The notes below the pieces were generated by a model. That model was not told the DNA's origin and ran no database searches. It saw only the letters and a list, made by a program, of their open reading frames with translations. A stretch of 12,133 nucleotides of DNA from an uncultured bacterium (GTDB taxonomy: Bacteria > Patescibacteriota > Gracilibacteria > Absconditabacterales > Absconditicoccaceae): contig CAJAPL010000133.1 of assembly GCA_903943625.1 (NCBI GenBank), positions 1 through 12,133 of the forward strand, written 5' to 3'. The position numbers and the translations under genes are program-made. Positions 8,767 through 12,133 of this stretch are shown piece after piece; position 1 is the first letter of the stretch, and every line of letters starts with the position of its first letter.

Positions 8767-10173
8767 ATGATCTTAATCCCTATTTTGTTAGCCTTAGGAA
8801 CATGAGTTTTAATTTTGCGATTATGCAATCAGCATAAATTTCTTAATATTTTCGAGCAATTGGCATTATGATTTGTTATGGCTCTATCATTATTTGTTTT
8901 TGAGCTATTCCTAGAATGAATCGTTTTTGATAAACTATCTTTAATTTTGCCAATAGTTACTTTCATGCTCAGTTTATGAATCTTCATATATAAATGCATT
9001 AAATATAAATATTTTCGAAAAGAGATACTAAATTCTATAAAACACACATTTTCAGAGGTTAAATTACAATTTATCTTATTAAAAGAGCGGCAAAAATATG
9101 TTGTAATTTTAATCCTAATATATGTTTTATTAAAGCTGTTTATGGTCTTCTCTATAAACACTCATATGCCGACATTTGACGAAGACGCCGTAGGTGGTCG
9201 AGATATAAAAACAAAGATATTCACAGAAAATAAAAGTCTAGTGTTGGATAAAAGTAGTCCAGAGTTTCTTGGTAGCGCATTAGAGAGGAATATATTCGCT
9301 CCGCTTACTGATACCTATTTCTTATTATCGAATGATTCAAATACAAGTTGATATACAAACATTGTATCTGCATTATTCTATTGTATGTCCATTTTAATCC
9401 TATTCTGAATTATTTTAAGAAAGACGAATCTCTTATTTGCTATGTTGGGAGCATATATTTTTGCCTCATTGCCGTTTGTATTTATCCATTGACTTGGTGC
9501 TTACCGAAACTTTATTGGATGAGTTTTTATATTTATTGTTATGTTCTATTTGATTGACCAAATACTAAACTTAGATAAAAACAATCCAGAAAAAAAATCA
9601 TTAAAAATTCCACTAATGATTATTCTTTTCTTAGCTAGTACCATTAGAAATGAATCTGTAATATTAATTATTATTTCTTTTGTGACAATATTTATAATAA
9701 ATTATTTCACAAGGAAGGGGGAAAAAATAAATATAATGTCTTATGTGGTCCCATTGATTGGAGTCGTTATATGATATTTATCAGGGAAGTTTATTTTAAA
9801 GCTATATCCTGCTGATTCTTCCCTAATAATGTGAAATCCTAAAATATGAGACATTTTGCCCAATTTATCTGCGAATCAGGATTTGTTTGTGGCTCCCTTT
9901 AAACAAATGTTTTTCCATCCAGATTATATCTTGTTATATCTTTTATTTAGTATAAGTATAATCCTTTTTATAAGAAACTATAAAAAAATGGAGAAGTTAT
10001 TGTGTTTTTTTGTATTAATTATTGTATTGATGGGCGTTTCAATATTGATACTTTTCTCTGATATGGGGATGTGAATACTAACCCATTTTGCATACATTAG
10101 GTACTCAATATTCTTAGTTCCATTCATAATTTACTTTACCACGATGAGTCTATTTTTATCTAAAAATGAATAA
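8767..10173 (+). CDS. GT-C-like (family 39/PMT-type) membrane glycosyltransferase
   Basis: 468 residues, ATG 8767 to TAA 10173, with about ten or more hydrophobic helices. After the N-terminal helices, the first sizeable extracytoplasmic loop begins MPTFDEDAVGGRD (134-146), with clustered acids D138, E139 and D140. An acidic pair here is the catalytic hallmark of GT-C enzymes that move sugars from lipid phosphates to proteins or glycans. The loop continues to about residue 195 (RNIFAPLTDTYFLLSNDSNT), followed by regularly spaced helices with short connections, including FVFIHGLGAYRNFIGG and LASTIRNESV. Size and topology match family 39-like transferases better than flippases. Donor and acceptor cannot be told. 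The last codons overlap the next gene by 8 nt (ATGAATAA), indicating an operon with likely translational coupling. The weak point is the family call, not the reading frame. Confidence 0.78.
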
Positions 10174-11569
10174 TTTAAAAATGAAAAAAAAGGTTCTTTT
10201 GCTTAATTTACCATGAAAAGAAAAATATCTAAGAGAATACTTCTGTTCTAAGATTTCAAAGGCAAGATATTATTATCCTCCAGTTGATTTGGTATATATT
10301 AGTGGAAGATTTGATGAAGCAAAATATAATCTGTTTTTGATAGATTCTATAGCTGAAAATATATCTCCAGCCACGACCATAGAGAAAATTAATAATATTG
10401 CGCCAGATTATATATATTTTCTAGCAGGAGCTGCGTCGTTTAGAGAAGATAAATGATTTATCCAGCAATTGCTTTTGGATCTTACATGCTCACCAAAAAT
10501 TATAGGAACAGGAGACATATTCAGGGAATTAAAAGAGGAATCTTTTAATGTTTTTAAGTGAATAGATGCCATAAATTTCCATTTTACAACGGCTGATGTC
10601 ATAAGCTATATTGAGCATTGAGATTGAAAAATAATAGATAATATGATATACATGCATGAAGATCACTTAGTTGTTGGTAAAGAACAGTTTGACAAATGAA
10701 TACGAAATGTTCCTATTCCTAAACGGGAAATGTTTGATCCTAAAAATTATAGTAATCCGTTCGCCATGAGAGAATATAGTTCAGTTATGATGACAGATCT
10801 CTCTTGCCCATTTAGTTGCGAATTTTGCCCGTATAGTACTATTAATTATTCTGTAAGGCAAATAGATGACGTCATTGAAGAAATTAAAATTCTTAAAACG
10901 ATCTGAATAAATGATGTTTTTTTTGTCGATGCTACATTTGGTTTACAAAAAGAAAGATTACAAAAATTATGTAATTGATTGAGGCAGTGTAAAATGAGTC
11001 GGTCTTGTTTTTGAAGAGTGGATAATATAGATAAAGAAAAAATAGAGATGATGAAAAGTGCTTGATGTCACACAATTGTTTTTGGTATCGAGTCTATGAA
11101 TCAGGATATTTTGGATAAATACAATAAGAAGACTAAAATTTCCCAGATTCGGGAGGCGATGGATTTATGTAAAAAAAATAAGATCAGAGCTGGCTGAACA
11201 TTTATTGTTTGATTGCCATGAGATGATGAAAAATCAATAAGAAACACTATTTTCTTAAGTAAAACACTACATCTAGATTTCGCTTCATTTAATATAGCTA
11301 CTCCCAGGATTTGAACACATTTTAGAAAAGATATGATTGAAAAATGATTTGCTAATCCCGATGAGCTTAATCTAGAATCCAGTAAACAAAAAACACAGGT
11401 CTGGAATTCGCATAATCTACCATTAGCAGATTTGGTTAGATTACAAAAATCCGCGGTTAGATCATTTTATCTTAATCCTAAATACATTATTAGAAGGTTA
11501 CTGGGACTAAAATCTTTTTATGAACTCAAAAATTCTATTTTTGAGATGTATTATTTATTTTTTAAATAA
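10166..11569 (+). CDS. Radical SAM protein with B12-binding-like N-terminal domain
   Basis: 467 residues from ATG 10166; a start at 10181 (MKKKVLLLN) is equally plausible and gives 462. The first ATG overlaps the preceding stop by 8 nt, favouring coupling, and neither has a Shine-Dalgarno. Residues about 6-180 resemble the Rossmann-like domain before many radical SAM cores (KVLLLNLPG, YYYPPVDLVYISG, IAPDYIYFLAG, SPKIIGTGDI), but the cobalamin DxHxxG motif is absent, so B12 binding is doubtful. The core carries CX3CX2C for the 4Fe-4S cluster (C214, C218, C221, in SCPFSCEFCPYS), then FFVDATFG, AGCHTIVFGIESMNQDIL and GGTFIVGLPGDDEKS, matching the Elp3/MiaB-like TIM barrel pattern. Such enzymes perform radical methylation, methylthiolation or rearrangement. 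The substrate is unknown; neighbours suggest a lipid or glycan. The SAM-binding G of AGC and the GLPG glycines are TGA. Confidence 0.92.
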
Positions 11570-11573
11570 GTTT

Positions 11574-12133
11574 ATGAGAAATAGCGCGTTTGGAGAAGCC
11601 ACACTTTCTTTTATAGATAAGATATTGTTTGGCTTTAGATTGAAAAAGATATTAAAGGTAGTTGATTTAAATAATAAGATTGTTGCTGATACTGGGACTT
11701 GATATAATGCTATGGTATTGAAATATATACAAGAACACTTCAAAACAAAAGATTTAATAGCTCTAGATATAAAATTAAATAAAGAATATTTAAGTAAAAT
11801 ATGAATTACTTCTATAGAATGCGATCTCAACCAAGGTGTTAAAATCCCTTTTAAAGCTGATGTTATAATCTGAACAGCTATTTTGGAGCATTTAGCCTCT
11901 CCAGAAGTGTATGTAAAATCCATTTATGATAGCCTCAAAGAGTGATGAATCTTTATAATGACAGTGCTCAATTCGCAGGCGCCAACCTTTTTAGAGGTTT
12001 ATCCCAATCCATCCAAAGATTTTATAATTTTGGGCTATCAATTTGATAAGGAGACCAAAGGTATGATCGAGATCAGGGACATATCCGGCAAACCGGTTCA
12101 AAGTATTCCGTTCAACGGAATCCAGGACCAGGT
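11574..12133 (+). CDS. Class I SAM methyltransferase, 3' end replaced by foreign sequence
   Basis: ATG 11574 lies 4 nt after the radical SAM stop; the frame is open to the window edge (186 residues). Residues 1-131 form a Rossmann methyltransferase: motif I VADTGTGYN (37-45, normally DxGxGxG), acidic post-I strand LIALDI (62-67), CDLNQGVKIPFKADVIIGTAILEHLASPE (motifs II/III; written here as the span about 83-111), and EGGIFIMTV (123-131). The layout is that of the UbiE/MT_11 group that methylates small molecules, sugars or lipids. A normal member would continue for about 60-100 more residues after the last strand. Here, after MTV, the frame passes into LNSQAPTFLEVYPNPSKDF, which belongs to an unrelated family described separately. 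The true C-terminus is therefore probably missing. As the last gene of the operon it likely acts on the same product as the radical SAM enzyme. Confidence 0.8.
11967..12133 (+). other. Bacteroidetes-type T9SS C-terminal sorting domain fragment (probable chimera)
   Basis: In the methyltransferase frame, residues 132-186 read LNSQAPTFLEVYPNPSKDF, then ILGYQFDKETKGMIEIRDIS and GKPVQSIPFNG. YPNPxKDF, IEIRDISGKxV and the spacing between them are the signature of the type A C-terminal domain that directs cargo to the type IX secretion system of Bacteroidetes. The four glycines here are GGC, GGT, GGC and GGA, none TGA, and GC is about 42% against about 27% just upstream. A break between roughly 11961 and 11980 is the simplest reading. 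The window ends inside this domain. Confidence 0.8.

Noticed and set aside
11555..11923. 122-residue minus-strand ORF
   Set aside because: It is antisense to the methyltransferase motifs and to the end of the radical SAM gene, with no recognisable content.

Overview
The window reads sensibly only if in-frame TGA is translated as glycine (genetic code 25). Under the standard code it breaks into short ORFs. With TGA as Gly, nearly all of it becomes long uninterrupted genes whose conserved glycines (TsaE Walker A loop region, 5'-nuclease motifs, radical SAM glycines) fall on TGA. Genes end only in TAA or TAG. With the low GC content and compact gene set, this points to Gracilibacteria (BD1-5/GN02) or Absconditabacteria (SR1) of the candidate phyla radiation. 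The sequence alone does not separate the two.

Layout. 1-1725 (+): 3' part of a large secreted repeat protein, with a 10-residue Gly/Ser/Thr tandem repeat, two Ig-like modules and a charged C-terminal domain. 1784-2179 (-): tsaE (tRNA t6A synthesis). 2293-3180 (+): stand-alone 5'-3' exonuclease, divergent from tsaE across a 113-bp promoter region. 3235-6888 (-): a 1217-residue polytopic membrane protein, probably a GT-C-type glycosyltransferase. 7069-7518 (+): small HxGH cytidylyltransferase-like enzyme. 7646-12133 (+): apparent operon of a two-TM envelope protein, a second GT-C-like protein, a radical SAM enzyme and a class I SAM methyltransferase.

Taken together, the right two thirds look like a cell-surface or lipid-linked glycan locus: activated-precursor synthesis (nucleotidyltransferase), membrane transferases, and radical SAM plus methyltransferase tailoring. 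This is an inference from gene families and adjacency. The secreted repeat protein on the left could be a surface ligand or a target of such a system, but nothing in the sequence links them directly.

The last ~165 bases do not belong with the rest. The methyltransferase frame runs, without a stop, into a Bacteroidetes-type T9SS C-terminal sorting domain, with higher GC and no TGA glycines. This is most likely a chimeric contig end. No tRNA, rRNA, CRISPR array or insertion sequence was recognised.
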